Below, piece by piece: positions 44,664 through 53,902 of a stretch of DNA of 53,902 nt. The stretch comes from Microcystis aeruginosa Ma_SC_T_19800800_S464 (GTDB taxonomy: Bacteria > Cyanobacteriota > Cyanobacteriia > Cyanobacteriales > Microcystaceae), in the NCBI GenBank assembly GCA_007095785.1, contig SFBL01000061.1, positions 1 through 53,902 of the forward strand, read 5' to 3'. The position numbers were made by a program, and so were the translations under genes. The notes under the pieces were generated by a model that was not told where the DNA came from, did no database searches, and saw only the letters and a list, made by a program, of their open reading frames with translations. Position 1 is the stretch's first letter. Each line of letters opens with the position of its first letter.

Positions 44664-47363
44664 ATGGATTTAATTTTATGTCATCAAACGGCGGATTTTG
44701 ACGCTTTGGGGGCAGCGGTGGGTTTATCGTTGCTAAAAGCGGGTAGTCGTATTGTGTTAACGGGGGGAGCGCACCCAACGGTGAGGGAATTTTTGGCCCT
44801 GCATCGGGATGAATTCGCTTTAATTGAAATGCGTAGTGTCAATCCGGACCGTATTCGCTCTTTAATTATCGTTGATAATCAGTGGCGGGAGCGTCTGGGA
44901 AAAGCCTCCCAGTGGCTCGATTTAGGGCATTTACAGGCGATCGAATTGTATGATCATCATTTGGATAGTGAAAGCGATATTCACGCCTCTAGCGTCCATT
45001 TAGAGGCAGTGGGAGCCACGACAACTTTGATTGTGGAAGCTTTACAAAAAGCCCAGATTAAACCAAACTCGATGGCAGCGACGGTAATGGCGCTCGGTAT
45101 TCACGTGGACACGGGTTCCCTGACTTTTGCTGGTAGTACCCCCAGGGATGCCTATGCTTTGGCTTGGTTAATGACCTGTGCTGCTAACATTAAAACGATC
45201 GCCCAATACTGTCAACCGAGTTTTTCCCCGCGCTTACAGGAGTTATTTAGCCTTGCTTGGGAAAATCTAGAGATTAAAACGATTCATGACCGTAAAATCG
45301 CCCACGTTCTTCTCCATACTGCCGATTTTATCCCGGGTTTGTCTAGTGTGGCCGAGCGCCTACTGGAATTATCCGATAGTGATGCGCTACTTTTTGGCCA
45401 TAGTTATAGTAAAGACGAGGAAGATAAATCCCGACAGCGTTTAACTGTGATTGGTCGCTCTAGAATCGATGGAGTGAATTTATATCAGCTTTTTTCCCCC
45501 TATAACGGCGGTGGTCATGCTCAGGCCGCTTCGGTGAGTTTTCGCGATGTTCAGCCAGTTCAACAGTTAAATCAACTGCTGGGGGACTTAATTGCTCAAA
45601 TTCCTCCTTCTCCCACTGCTAGGGATTTAATGTCTTCCCCAGTACGAACAATTCGTCCCGATACTTCCATATCTCAAGCCGAGCGCATCCTTTTCCGTTA
45701 CGGCCATTCGGGGTTATCGGTGGTAGATGAGCAGGATCGCTTAGTTGGGGTGATTTCTCGTCGTGACCTCGATTTAGCTCTCCATCACGGCTTTTCTCGC
45801 TCTCCTGTGAAGGGATACATGACTTGTAATCCGAAAACTATTACCCCGGACACTTCTCTTCAGGAAATCGAGTCCCTGATGGTAACGTATGATTTAGGGC
45901 GTTTACCTGTACTAGAAAATGGGCAGTTAGTCGGTATCGTCACTCGTACAGATGTATTAAGACAGATTCATCAAAATGAGCGGGTGCGTTTTGAAGGGGT
46001 TGCTTTGGTTTCCTGTCTTTTACCGACGATTAAAGAGCGTTTAGAGCCGATTTTATGGTCATTCCTGCAAGCTGCCGCCGCTGCCGCTCAAAAACGCGGT
46101 TGGCATCTCTATCTGGTTGGGGGTGCGGTGCGGGATTTATTGTTAGCGGCAGAAAGGGATACTTTATTGTTACAGGATATCGATTTAGTGGTGGATGGCT
46201 GCCATCGCGCCGCCGGTGTGGGTGCGGGGGTGGAATTGGCTAATTGTTTACAGGAAATTTATCCGGGGGCCCGGTTATCGATTCACGGGGAATTTAAGAC
46301 GGCGGCTTTGTTATGGCACAAAGATGAGCGTTTTGGCTCGTTATGGGTGGATATCGCCACGGCACGCACGGAATTCTATCCCTATCCCGCCAGTAATCCC
46401 CAAGTGGAGGCTAGTTCGATTCGACAGGATTTGTATAGAAGGGACTTTACGATTAATGCTCTGGCAATTCGCCTAACTTCGCCGAAAGAGGGGGAATTAC
46501 TCGACTTTTTTGGCGGTATGTTGGATTTACGCGCCCAAAACATCCGGGTTCTCCACGCTAATAGTTTTATCGAGGATCCGACGCGCATCTATCGAGCGGT
46601 GCGTTTTGCCACTCGCTTAAGATTTGTTATTGAACCCTTGACAGAAAGCTATATTAGGTATGCGATCGAAAGTGGGGTTTATGATCGCTCACGGCAACAA
46701 AATCAGAATGCACCCGCTTTACAGTCCCGTTTAAAAGCGGAGTTGAATTATATTTTAGAGGCGGATTACTGGGAAAGTGCCTTAGAAAAGTTGGCTGATT
46801 TGGGGGCTTTGCACTGTTTACACGGGGATTTAAGTTTAAATCGGGCTTTATGGCGACAATTGCGCTGTCTCAGTCGTTGGTTAGATTGTTTAAGTCTGGA
46901 ATTGCCGGTGAATGCTTGGTTAATGCGGTTGGAATTATTAATCGCTTCTCTGGCTGTGGAGGGAAGAATAGCGATCGCTAATAATTTACAATTGCCTAAA
47001 GATACTGTGGGGCGTTTACAAAAACTAGAAGTTATGGAAAGGGAGATTAGCAATAATTTTGCTTATGATCGACCCGTTAGTCAAATCGTCAGCTTTTTCA
47101 ATGGTTATCAGGTTCCTAGTTTGTTACTGGTGGCGGTGAGGAGTCAGACTAGGATTCGGGGTTTAATCTGGCAATATTTAACTAAATGGTCGCAGATTGA
47201 GGCTCCTATCCACGGCAATGACCTTAAAGCTTTGGGTTATCAACCCGGTCCCCAGTTTAAACTATTACTTGCGGCGGTGTTGGGGGCGACTTTAGATGGA
47301 ATAGTCAGCAATAAAAGCGAGGCTATGGCTTTTATTGCTAGTTTAACTAAGTCAGCAGATTAG
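44664..47363 (+). CDS. DHH-CBS-tRNA nucleotidyltransferase fusion
   Basis: 899 residues with three modules. The first is a DHH phosphoesterase domain: Asp-rich [10 protein letters not shown] at the N-terminus, YDHH with Asp97-His98-His99, and a DHHA1 [10 protein letters not shown] motif. Then two CBS domains (about 325-440). Last is a class II polyA polymerase/CCA-adding head with [32 protein letters not shown] and the RNA-binding [15 protein letters not shown]...[14 protein letters not shown]. In cyanobacteria this architecture is known, and such proteins may act as the A-adding half of split CCA enzymes, a point to test. It lies behind a C-rich leader. Confidence 0.9.
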   Translation: MDLILCHQTADFDALGAAVGLSLLKAGSRIVLTGGAHPTVREFLALHRDEFALIEMRSVNPDRIRSLIIVDNQWRERLGKASQWLDLGHLQAIELYDHHLDSESDIHASSVHLEAVGATTTLIVEALQKAQIKPNSMAATVMALGIHVDTGSLTFAGSTPRDAYALAWLMTCAANIKTIAQYCQPSFSPRLQELFSLAWENLEIKTIHDRKIAHVLLHTADFIPGLSSVAERLLELSDSDALLFGHSYSKDEEDKSRQRLTVIGRSRIDGVNLYQLFSPYNGGGHAQAASVSFRDVQPVQQLNQLLGDLIAQIPPSPTARDLMSSPVRTIRPDTSISQAERILFRYGHSGLSVVDEQDRLVGVISRRDLDLALHHGFSRSPVKGYMTCNPKTITPDTSLQEIESLMVTYDLGRLPVLENGQLVGIVTRTDVLRQIHQNERVRFEGVALVSCLLPTIKERLEPILWSFLQAAAAAAQKRGWHLYLVGGAVRDLLLAAERDTLLLQDIDLVVDGCHRAAGVGAGVELANCLQEIYPGARLSIHGEFKTAALLWHKDERFGSLWVDIATARTEFYPYPASNPQVEASSIRQDLYRRDFTINALAIRLTSPKEGELLDFFGGMLDLRAQNIRVLHANSFIEDPTRIYRAVRFATRLRFVIEPLTESYIRYAIESGVYDRSRQQNQNAPALQSRLKAELNYILEADYWESALEKLADLGALHCLHGDLSLNRALWRQLRCLSRWLDCLSLELPVNAWLMRLELLIASLAVEGRIAIANNLQLPKDTVGRLQKLEVMEREISNNFAYDRPVSQIVSFFNGYQVPSLLLVAVRSQTRIRGLIWQYLTKWSQIEAPIHGNDLKALGYQPGPQFKLLLAAVLGATLDGIVSNKSEAMAFIASLTKSAD

Positions 47364-47524
47364 GTATCGGCTGCCCCTTCATTTTCCGAAGATTGTCTTT
47401 GATCGCTGGAATAACCGCCTCTACCTCCTCTGGTGGTGGTACGATTAGAGGCAGCCCGGAATTGACGAGCGTAGGCGCGGTTGCGTTCCGCTTTTTCTTT
47501 TTTCAAATTACGACGTTTGGCCAC
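47360..47524 (-). CDS. Small basic protein next to the RNA-binding protein gene
   Basis: 54 residues from a GTG start with AAGGAG upstream. The N-terminal half ([20 protein letters not shown]) is a strongly basic helix. The C-terminal half is Gly/Ser/Thr/Glu-rich ([16 protein letters not shown]). Its stop overlaps the stop of the convergent tRNA nucleotidyltransferase gene. It lies 112 bases downstream of the RRM protein gene on the same strand, so the two may share a transcript. It resembles an RNA-binding accessory peptide, but I do not recognise a family. Confidence 0.55.
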   Translation of the reverse strand: MAKRRNLKKEKAERNRAYARQFRAASNRTTTRGGRGGYSSDQRQSSENEGAADT

Positions 47525-47636
47525 AAGAATCTCCTTGGGATATTAGATAGACAAGCGGGGAAACGAGCGATCGCTTCCCCTATTGACAATGAAAAGAAGT
47601 TAGGTAATCATAGCCTAGAATGGTTACGATTGGGGA

Positions 47637-47930
47637 TTAGTAGCGACGATCTCGATTGCGATCACCACCAGCGAAGGAAGATCTGGGTTCTTTTTCACGA
47701 GCTTGATTGACTTTTAATTCTCGTCCCATCCATTCAGCACCGTTAAGAGCGGCAATAGCGGCCAATTCTTGCTCTGGGGTTTCCATTTCCACGAAAGCGA
47801 ACCCGCGTTTTCTTTTCGTTTCCCGATCCATAGGAAGGTGAACGCGCTTGATTTTACCATATTCGGTAAAAACCTCCACTACATCTTCTTGGTCAACCTC
47901 GAAGGGGAGATTACCAACATAAATTGACAT
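47637..47930 (-). CDS. RRM-type RNA-binding protein (Rbp family)
   Basis: 97 residues from the ATG at 47930, chosen since it opens directly with RNP2; a frame extension to 48002 would add 24 unrelated residues. RNP2 is IYVGNL (residues 3-8) and RNP1 is RGFAFVEM (42-49). A short Gly/Arg/Asp tail ends in GGDRNRDRRY. Cyanobacterial Rbp proteins are cold-inducible single-RRM proteins; in some species they help localise photosystem mRNAs to thylakoids. The 230-base leader up to the pheS start region fits a regulated long 5' untranslated region. Confidence 0.92.
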   Translation of the reverse strand: MSIYVGNLPFEVDQEDVVEVFTEYGKIKRVHLPMDRETKRKRGFAFVEMETPEQELAAIAALNGAEWMGRELKVNQAREKEPRSSFAGGDRNRDRRY

Positions 47931-48160
47931 AAAAACTATCCTTGCACAGATAAAAACAACAGATTTGTAGAGAACGAAGATTTCGGGAACTAGCTGAACC
48001 AATACTAAACAGAAACGCTTTGACCATTAATACTGACAACGAGCCGCAGTGCCGACTTTTATTCTCAACTTCCATCCTAGCACATAGCTATTAGCTTTGA
48101 TTGATTCGCCACCCGAGCAGATAAACTAGACTAGAATGCTGCCCATAAAATGCCCTAATT

Positions 48161-49165
48161 ATGAGTTTATCCCCCCATCCGATCGAAACTGCCCTCAAAA
48201 CCCTAGCAGGGAAAGCGGAAAATTCCATTAAACAAACAACAACCCTAGAAGACCTAGAACAGCTAAGAGTGAATTATCTGGGTAAGAAAGGAGAATTATC
48301 GCAGATTTTACGGGAAATGGGCAAATTAACTGCCGAGGAAAGACCCCAAATAGGTGCGATCGCTAATGAGGTCAAAGAATTAGTGCAATCGCTGCTGGAA
48401 TCTCGGCGAGAAAGTCTAAATAATGCCCAAATTCAAGCGAAATTAGCGGCGGAAACCCTCGATGTCACCCTACCTGCTCTTAGCCGTCCTCTAGGGCGAA
48501 TTCACCCCTTAAATAGCACAGTTGATCGCATGATCGATATTTTCATCGGTCTGGGTTACAGCATTGCTACTGGGCCGCAGGTAGAAACCGATTATTATAA
48601 TTTTGAGGCTTTAAATATCCCTGCTGACCATCCGGCCCGGGATATGCAGGATACTTTTTTCTTGAGGGATGGTCGTTTATTGCGGACCCATACCTCCCCG
48701 GTGCAGATTCGCTACATGGAAAGTCACGAACCCCCGATTCGGATTGTGGCCCCGGGCCGGGTTTATCGTCGCGATACCGTGGATGCTACCCATTCTGCGG
48801 TTTTCCATCAAGTGGAATTATTAGCGGTGGATAAGGGATTAACTTTTACGGATTTGAAAGGAACAATTAAAGAATTTCTTAAGCAAATGTTTGGGGCCGA
48901 TTTACCGGTTAAATTCCGCGCTTCCTACTTCCCTTTTACCGAACCCTCGGCCGAGGTAGATGTACAGTGGAAAGGCAAATGGTTGGAGGTGATGGGCTGT
49001 GGTATGGTGGATCCCAATGTCTTAAAAGCAGTCGGTTATGACCCCCAAATCTATACGGGTTTTGCTGCTGGTTTTGGCGTGGAAAGATTTGCTATGGTAT
49101 TACATGAGATAGACGATATTCGCCGTTGTTATAATAGCGATATCCGCTTTCTACGACAATTTTAG
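48161..49165 (+). CDS. pheS: Phenylalanyl-tRNA synthetase alpha subunit
   Basis: 334 residues, normal for PheS. The N-terminal coiled coil ([21 protein letters not shown]) is followed by a class II catalytic core: motif 2 around [12 protein letters not shown]...[18 protein letters not shown] and motif 3 in [23 protein letters not shown]. The [10 protein letters not shown] strand is conserved. It pairs with PheT, encoded elsewhere, to charge tRNA-Phe. It precedes the DUF4870 gene by 13 bases. Confidence 0.96.
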   Translation: MSLSPHPIETALKTLAGKAENSIKQTTTLEDLEQLRVNYLGKKGELSQILREMGKLTAEERPQIGAIANEVKELVQSLLESRRESLNNAQIQAKLAAETLDVTLPALSRPLGRIHPLNSTVDRMIDIFIGLGYSIATGPQVETDYYNFEALNIPADHPARDMQDTFFLRDGRLLRTHTSPVQIRYMESHEPPIRIVAPGRVYRRDTVDATHSAVFHQVELLAVDKGLTFTDLKGTIKEFLKQMFGADLPVKFRASYFPFTEPSAEVDVQWKGKWLEVMGCGMVDPNVLKAVGYDPQIYTGFAAGFGVERFAMVLHEIDDIRRCYNSDIRFLRQF

Positions 49166-49477
49166 GGGGATAAACCCGATGGTCAAGAGTGAAGATTTAA
49201 CCAAAAAAAGACTCCTATCCGTGGCTTGTCATGCTTCGATCTTTTTGAGTGCTACGCTGGTATCGGTGGGGATTCCTTTAGCTATTTATTTCATTTCTGA
49301 TGATGAAACGGTGAAGGAAAACGCCAAAGAAGCTTTAAACTTTCACGAGAAGTATATGGGAGCTTGGAAGCCTCGTCTCTTTAGAGCGGAGAGGAAAAGC
49401 GACACGAGCGGATTTATCCGCCTTGACATTTATAGGATTTTAGCTTAAAATGTCACCCTGTGAGTTTTAAGTTAGTC

Positions 49478-50683
49478 ATGGAACAAATCTTAACCCTAGT
49501 TGTCAAACTCCAACCTACTTCTGAGCAGCGTCAATTACTAAATGAGACTGCGACGGCGTTTGCGGATGCTTGCAACTGGATTAATCAAAACGTTAAGACT
49601 AACTTGACTAACAGAAACTCTATTCAAGCCGTTTGTTACCAAGAGGTTAAAGAACGTTTTGGATTAACTGCCAACCATGTAGTTAGAGCTTGTGCTAGGG
49701 TAGCAGCTAATCGCTTAACTGCTAAACACAAAGGCAAGAAAGTCAAAGGATTTGTGGCTACTAGCTTTGATTGTGATTCCCGTACTTTTCGGGTAGTTGA
49801 AAAGGACTACTTAGTTAGTATCAGTACAACCGGAAAACGGGTAAAAGTCCCAATGAGGGTAAGTAATTATCATCTAGGTAAACTCTCAGGTCAAAACCCA
49901 ACTTCAGCACAAGTTTGTTTACATAAAGACAAAGACTGGTATATCCATATCCAAATCAAAAGTGAACCCCCAAAACCAATTAAAACCAATAATGTAATTG
50001 GGGTTGATTTTGGGAGGCGAGATATAGCAGTTACATCTAATAATCAATCATGGTCAGGTAAAGAGATTCAAGACAAAAGAGACAAATTTAATCGTGTAAG
50101 AGCTTCTTTACAAAGAAAAGCTACCCAAGGCACTAGGTCAACTAGACGCAGATGTCGTCAAATCCTGAAACGGTTATCGGGCAGAGAAAGAAGGTTTCAA
50201 ACATGGTTAAACCATAATATATCCAAAGCTATTGTCAGCGAAGCCAAGCAGTCTCAATCGTTTATTGCTATTGAGGATTTAACGGGTATTCGAGAAAGAA
50301 CCAATCAAAAGCCTAGAAACAAAACTGAAAGAAGAAGGTCTAATTCTTGGGCATTCTATCAGTTAAGGACGTTCCTAGAATATAAAGGAATTAAAGAAGG
50401 AGTTGAGGTAACAGCAATTAACCCCGCCTATACATCGCAAACCTGTCATTGTTGTCTGCATATTGGACTGAGAAGCAACAAGGTGTTTAAATGCAGCAAT
50501 CAAAAGTGTGGTTGGATTGGTGACGCTGATTTAAATGGTTCATTGATGATAGCTTTAGTGGGGCTGAGTGTAAGCCAGCCTAGAGGCTCAAATCTATTAG
50601 CTTGTCCAGTAGATTTAGGGCTACGACAAGACCAACTGATTGAGTGCGTAGGTGAAAGCCCCCGCACTTTAGTCGGGGGTTAG
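49478..50683 (+). CDS. tnpB: TnpB RNA-guided nuclease
   Basis: About 401 residues from the ATG at 49478. RuvC-like triad: Asp177 in VIGVDFGRRDIAV, Glu266 in AIEDLTGIRE, Asp351 in GDADLNGSL. A zinc finger with CHCC and CSNQKC lies between the last two. The usual third-motif residues Asn-Ala-Ala read Asn-Gly-Ser. TnpB proteins use an RNA transcribed from the 3' end of the element to cut DNA next to the element's target motif, helping retain it. The last codons overlap the right-end hairpin, where the guide scaffold is expected. Confidence 0.9.
   Translation: MEQILTLVVKLQPTSEQRQLLNETATAFADACNWINQNVKTNLTNRNSIQAVCYQEVKERFGLTANHVVRACARVAANRLTAKHKGKKVKGFVATSFDCDSRTFRVVEKDYLVSISTTGKRVKVPMRVSNYHLGKLSGQNPTSAQVCLHKDKDWYIHIQIKSEPPKPIKTNNVIGVDFGRRDIAVTSNNQSWSGKEIQDKRDKFNRVRASLQRKATQGTRSTRRRCRQILKRLSGRERRFQTWLNHNISKAIVSEAKQSQSFIAIEDLTGIRERTNQKPRNKTERRRSNSWAFYQLRTFLEYKGIKEGVEVTAINPAYTSQTCHCCLHIGLRSNKVFKCSNQKCGWIGDADLNGSLMIALVGLSVSQPRGSNLLACPVDLGLRQDQLIECVGESPRTLVGG
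50659..50679 (+). promoter_or_regulatory. Right-end hairpin of the tnpB element, likely guide-RNA scaffold
   Basis: A perfect 6-bp GC stem (CCCCCG/CGGGGG) with a 9-base loop lies inside the last tnpB codons, nine bases before the element end. By analogy with other TnpB systems, RNA from this end carries the scaffold and reads past the junction, so the guide would start with CTGAATATGTGG in the host gene. Confidence 0.6.
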
Positions 50684-50938
50684 CTTACCTGAATATGTGG
50701 TTATACTACCTAATTGCTGGGATTCTAGTTTGGGTTTTAATCGGTTATTTACTCTTACCGATTCTTGCTGTGGTGAATATTGTTCTCCCCATTCTTGCTA
50801 TTCTGCAAGTCTGGAACGATGCTTATAAGGTTTTCCGTTATCCTTTTATTTTCCGGGTTCTGTAATTAATTATCGGGGTTGCAACCTGTTCAACCCTTTT
50901 TTAGTCCTGTTGCTGCTAGAAAAATACCTCTGGAGTTT

Positions 50939-52066
50939 ATGACTAAAATTGTCATCATCGGTGCGGGGATAGTAGGGGCCACCATTGCCTACGAATTAAG
51001 CGCCATCGAAGGATTAGAAATTACCCTCATCGATGAAAAAAAACCAGGACAAGGAGCAACTGGGGCAGCCCTAGGGATTTTAATGGGGATTATTAGCCAT
51101 AAAACTAAAGGTAGAGCCTGGAAACTGCGGCAAGAAAGTTTAAAACGTTACGAAACCCTCCTTCCTGAGCTAGAATCCCTCACCGGACTGACTATTCCCT
51201 GTAACCGTGATGGCATTGTCCTCCTGCGATCGAGTGCCGAAGACGAAGAAAATTGGCGCAAGTTAGCGCAAATCCGCCAAGAACAGGGATATTGTCTAGA
51301 AATCTGGGATAAAGAGACTTTAAACCAAAAATGTCCCCAAGTGGCCAGCGAGCATCTCCAGGGTGCTATCTACTCCCCCAGTGATCATCAAATTAATCCG
51401 GCCCTGCTCACGGAGGCTCTCGTCGCTGCTGCGGCAAGAAGGGGGGTTAAATGTCAATTTGGGTTAAAAGTTGAAAATTTCGGTAAGATAGAGCTTCATG
51501 GCTCTAATTTGAGGCAATGCACCCACGTTTATAGTTCCAATGGTATAGAGGAAAGCGACTTTTTGATTCTTTCTGCGGGAATTGGTTCCACTGCTTTAAC
51601 CGAAACTCTTACCCATCCAGTGGAGATCCGACCGGTTTTAGGGCAAGCTTTACAGATAAAATTGACGCAGCCCTTAGAAAGTTCCGATTTTAAGCCGATT
51701 TTAACGGGAAATGACCTGCATATTCTGCCTTTGGCCGGAGCGGAATACTGGATTGGAGCAACAGTGGAATTTATGGACGAAAAGGGCGAAATTATCCCCG
51801 ATACTGCCTTGTTAGAACAAGTGTATCAAAAAGTGATCGCTTTTTGTCCCTCTTTGGCCGCGGGTGCGATCGTGCGTACTTGGTCCGGTAAGCGACCGCG
51901 ACCGGAGAAAAAATCCGCTCCTATCATCGAATATTTGCCCGGATACGATAACGTTATTCTGGCCACGGGACACTACCGCAACGGGGTTTTATTAGCCCCC
52001 GCTACCGCTAAAATGGTCAGGGAAATGTTAAGTGGTAAGTTAGGGTTGGCTGAAAAAGTTTGTTGA
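50939..52066 (+). CDS. FAD-dependent oxidoreductase (DadA/glycine oxidase-like)
   Basis: About 375 residues from the ATG at 50939, which opens directly with the dinucleotide-binding fold; an upstream TTG at 50879 was rejected. TKIVIIGAGIVGATIAYELS is the GxGxxG motif, DEKKPGQGATGAALGIL the next FAD block, and the C-terminal TGHYRNGVLLAPATAKMV closes the domain. This family includes D-amino acid dehydrogenases and glycine oxidases such as ThiO; the R/GHYRNG ending is near ThiO. The substrate is not decided. Confidence 0.85.
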   Translation: MTKIVIIGAGIVGATIAYELSAIEGLEITLIDEKKPGQGATGAALGILMGIISHKTKGRAWKLRQESLKRYETLLPELESLTGLTIPCNRDGIVLLRSSAEDEENWRKLAQIRQEQGYCLEIWDKETLNQKCPQVASEHLQGAIYSPSDHQINPALLTEALVAAAARRGVKCQFGLKVENFGKIELHGSNLRQCTHVYSSNGIEESDFLILSAGIGSTALTETLTHPVEIRPVLGQALQIKLTQPLESSDFKPILTGNDLHILPLAGAEYWIGATVEFMDEKGEIIPDTALLEQVYQKVIAFCPSLAAGAIVRTWSGKRPRPEKKSAPIIEYLPGYDNVILATGHYRNGVLLAPATAKMVREMLSGKLGLAEKVC

Positions 52067-52576
52067 TGGGGTTAGGAGTCAGTATTCGGCTTTTTTCTCC
52101 CCTCTCCCCTCTCCCCTCTCTACAATAATTACTCGCAGCCAGAAATACGTTGGTTGGTATCATACTTTGTGCTTTTTGTCAAAAAAACTTTTTTTTTGCA
52201 ATAAAACTACATAAAAAAAAGATCATCGTTGTGGGTGAAATTGACTGATTTACCCGTCTTAATTAGGATCACCTTCCACAGAATAGCCGATTGTGAAATT
52301 GTATCAAATCGCTGTAACCTTCATAACATCGTTGTTAAATAAAAATCTTTCTCAATTAATTCTTAAGAATTTATAAATATTGCGGAATGTTAATTTAAAT
52401 ATTCTCAAGTTTTTGCAGTCAATAAATAATTTTTGCTTATCTTTGTCGGAAAATAGAACTCCCGCAACAATCCAACATCTACCATTGGGTTAGGAGTCAG
52501 TATTTAGGAGTCAGGATTCGGCTTTTTTCTACCCTCTCCCTACTCCCTTCTCCCCTCTCCCTGCTATCGGCAGCCA
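52067..52576. other. Spacer of 500 bases with duplicated C/T-rich repeats
   Basis: GGTTAGGAGTCAGTATTCGG plus a CTCCCCTCTCCCC run at 52072-52120 recurs at 52487-52560. Between lies an AT-rich stretch (about 52160-52450) without a reading frame; it may hold a promoter for cdd, but no motif stands out. Confidence 0.5.
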
Positions 52577-52984
52577 ATGACCCTATCTGACCAAGAAAGA
52601 CAACAAATCTGTGACACTGCTCGGGAAGTGGCGAAACTTTCCTATTCTCCCTATTCCCGTTTTCGGGTGGGGGCAGCGGTCTTGACAAATAAAAAGATTT
52701 ATGCTGGTACTAATGTAGAGAACGCTAGTTATGGCTTGAGTTTGTGCGCGGAAAGGGCAACTTTAGCGCAAATAATCGCAGCGGGCGATCGAGAAGTACG
52801 GGCGATCGCTATAGCCTGTATCGATGGGGTAGATAAGGATGATATTAGTCAGTTAACTCCCTGCGGGGCCTGTCGTCAATGGATAGCCGAATTAGCGCCG
52901 CAAGCGGAGATTATTATCTGTGGAACTCAGCAAAATTATTGTTTTAATCTCTCGGATTTACTGCCTTTTTCCTTTCGTTTTTAA
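52577..52984 (+). CDS. cdd: Cytidine deaminase
   Basis: 135 residues, typical of the homotetrameric small Cdd. Zinc site: Cys57 and catalytic Glu59 in SLCAERAT, Cys96 and Cys99 in TPCGACRQW. SPYSRFRVGAAV and NVENASYGLS are the substrate-binding blocks. It deaminates cytidine and deoxycytidine to uridine and deoxyuridine in pyrimidine salvage. Confidence 0.95.
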   Translation: MTLSDQERQQICDTAREVAKLSYSPYSRFRVGAAVLTNKKIYAGTNVENASYGLSLCAERATLAQIIAAGDREVRAIAIACIDGVDKDDISQLTPCGACRQWIAELAPQAEIIICGTQQNYCFNLSDLLPFSFRF

Positions 52985-53020
52985 CTGTGGGTAAAGTATA
53001 GGGTTCAAGGTACTACAACG

Positions 53021-53791
53021 CTATCGCCTTGAGGCACTTTTGGCTATGAGATAATTAATGTATGCTGAACAAACCGAAAGCATAAATACCGCATCATCTT
53101 TTGTTACGGCGCTATGATCAGTCAGTGCATGGCGTATTCCCGATTCATCGCTTGTGTATCCATATAACTTGGACAAAGCCTCCTTTAGGACAGGATGAAG
53201 ATACCCCATTTCTTCAATTTTCTTGATTGATTTCCCAAGTGTAGCTTTTGGATCACCCGTAAAGTCTCTACAGGCAGATTCAACCGCAGATATAGATTCT
53301 TTTATTGAATTACGATAATCTGGGTCTTCTCTATCGTAAAGAAATCTAACGGATGTTGTTATATGCGTGGCAGCACCAGCAAACTGATTTTGGTTGGCCG
53401 CATTTTCAATAGAATCTATTGTATGTTCATCAATTAAGTCTGCCACCTTTCCATCAACAATTCTATAGCCACAGTTGTCTCGTTCCATAACACTGTTCAT
53501 AAATTCGGTCATACCCCTAACTATGTTTTCGTCCTTTTCATCAAAAGAATATATCAGGCATTCGATGAAATCGTAAACCTCGTTCCACTTAAACTGGAAA
53601 AAGCGCTCACGGATAAATGCAACAAGTGAAGGCCAATAAGTTGGGCATTCGTCAAGTGGCATCTTAAAATAATTATGCCATAACCGCCTTAAGACAATCA
53701 CATGGCTACAATTGTTTGTGTCGTAAAAAGAAACCGGTTCTAAAAATTCTAATGATATAGCAGACCATAACCCATTACGCAATGGGAGCAT
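53021..53791 (-). CDS. AbiJ N-terminal-domain-like protein, probably 5'-truncated
   Basis: About 256 residues from the ATG at 53791 (the frame extends to 53851 through a hydrophobic, low-complexity stretch). LRNGLWSAISLEF, RRLWHNYFKMPLDECP and VYDFIECL match the AbiJ_NTD4 type domain as I remember it, and the C-terminal SGIRHALTDHSAVTKDDAVFML is the usual ending of these proteins. The region that should precede LRNGLW is missing or changed, which suggests a lost 5' end. Codon use looks less typical than that of its neighbours (GCAATGGGAG-type, fewer HIP1). It may be a horizontally gained phage-defence gene. Confidence 0.6.
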   Translation of the reverse strand: MLPLRNGLWSAISLEFLEPVSFYDTNNCSHVIVLRRLWHNYFKMPLDECPTYWPSLVAFIRERFFQFKWNEVYDFIECLIYSFDEKDENIVRGMTEFMNSVMERDNCGYRIVDGKVADLIDEHTIDSIENAANQNQFAGAATHITTSVRFLYDREDPDYRNSIKESISAVESACRDFTGDPKATLGKSIKKIEEMGYLHPVLKEALSKLYGYTSDESGIRHALTDHSAVTKDDAVFMLSVCSAYINYLIAKSASRR

Positions 53792-53902
53792 CTCACCTTT
53801 GCAATAAGTAGAAATGCTTAATGAGATCAATAAAAAAGTTAAAAAAGGCAACCATTTAGATAAGCACAGCGATGACGAAGGACTTGCGGTACATTACCAG
53901 AT

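Larger units (their letters stand above)
49347..50688 (+). mobile_element. IS200/IS605-like element with tnpB only
   Basis: The exact ends were deduced from the interrupted gene. There is no target duplication and no terminal inverted repeat, as expected of the Y1-transposase family. No tnpA is present, so movement needs a transposase in trans. The left end contains hairpins such as GCGGATTTATCCGC (near 49408-49421), and the right end CCCCCG-cactttagt-CGGGGG (50659-50679). The left flank is CTTTCAC, suggesting a recognition motif TTCAC or TCAC. Confidence 0.88.
49179..50865 (+). pseudogene. DUF4870 gene split by an IS200/IS605-like element
   Basis: The first 56 codons (LLSVACHASIFLSATLVSVG through ENAKEALNFH) form the start of a DUF4870 membrane protein. 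The missing half (LNMWLYYLIAGILVWVLIGY to FIFRVL) resumes at 50689. Joining 49346 to 50689 gives one frame of 114 residues (ALNFH|LNMWL) with no lost or extra base. As it stands, the 5' part runs on into the element and stops at 49448. The protein would have three transmembrane helices; its function is unknown. It probably belonged to the pheS transcript. Confidence 0.88.

Overview
This window is cyanobacterial chromosome. PsaE (photosystem I), PsbZ (photosystem II), an RRM protein of the cyanobacterial Rbp type, a Mo-nitrogenase C-terminal-domain protein and frequent GCGATCGC (HIP1) octamers support that. Intergenic spaces are packed with variants of the heptamer TTATCAG/CTGATAA, MITE-like elements and transposase relics. 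This pattern fits a repeat-rich unicellular cyanobacterium such as Microcystis; the genus is an inference and no rRNA is present to prove it.

Layout. From 0.5 to 12.7 kb lie mostly housekeeping genes: a SpoIID-like protein, metH, an outer-membrane-like protein, hisD, a wrecked toxin-antitoxin patch (7.9-8.8 kb) riddled with MITEs, an excalibur protein, a Gfo/Idh oxidoreductase, aroK, a cupin protein and hemW. From 13.4 to 17.0 kb, on the minus strand, a tight group encodes a class III aminotransferase, a sulfotransferase and a multi-pass flippase-like membrane protein. From 17.3 to 19.2 kb come psaE, a DUF6391 protein and rsmE. From 19.4 to 22.8 kb is a small cluster that looks like a remnant of a DNA-phosphorothioation (Dnd) associated locus: a gutted SF2 helicase, a 55-residue protein, a DndD-like SMC ATPase and a Dnd-associated small protein. 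From 22.8 to 26.6 kb are three conserved cyanobacterial hypotheticals and argS.

From 26.8 to 39.5 kb housekeeping genes (ispF, secA) alternate with defence-type genes: hicB-hicA, an AAA ATPase plus DUF4276 pair, an ImmA/IrrE protease plus PIN-like pair between 59-bp direct repeats, and a single-chain type ISP-like restriction-modification enzyme, followed by a tnpB relic. From 39.8 to 49.2 kb the window returns to housekeeping: an MlaE-type permease, proA, tRNA-Gly(GCC), ribH, psbZ, a DHH-CBS-tRNA nucleotidyltransferase fusion, an RNA-binding protein and pheS. At 49.2-50.9 kb a DUF4870 gene is split by a tnpB-only IS200/IS605-like element whose exact junctions can be read. The window ends with an FAD oxidoreductase, cdd and an AbiJ-like gene at the edge.

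The most interesting material is the reduced Dnd-like cluster, the AAA/DUF4276 pair, the repeat-flanked ImmA/PIN cassette, the scarless tnpB insertion that reveals its flanking motif and guide, and a Yfr1-like sRNA candidate antisense to the 5' end of the Gfo/Idh gene. All family assignments come from reading motifs and remembered family features; no database search was run.
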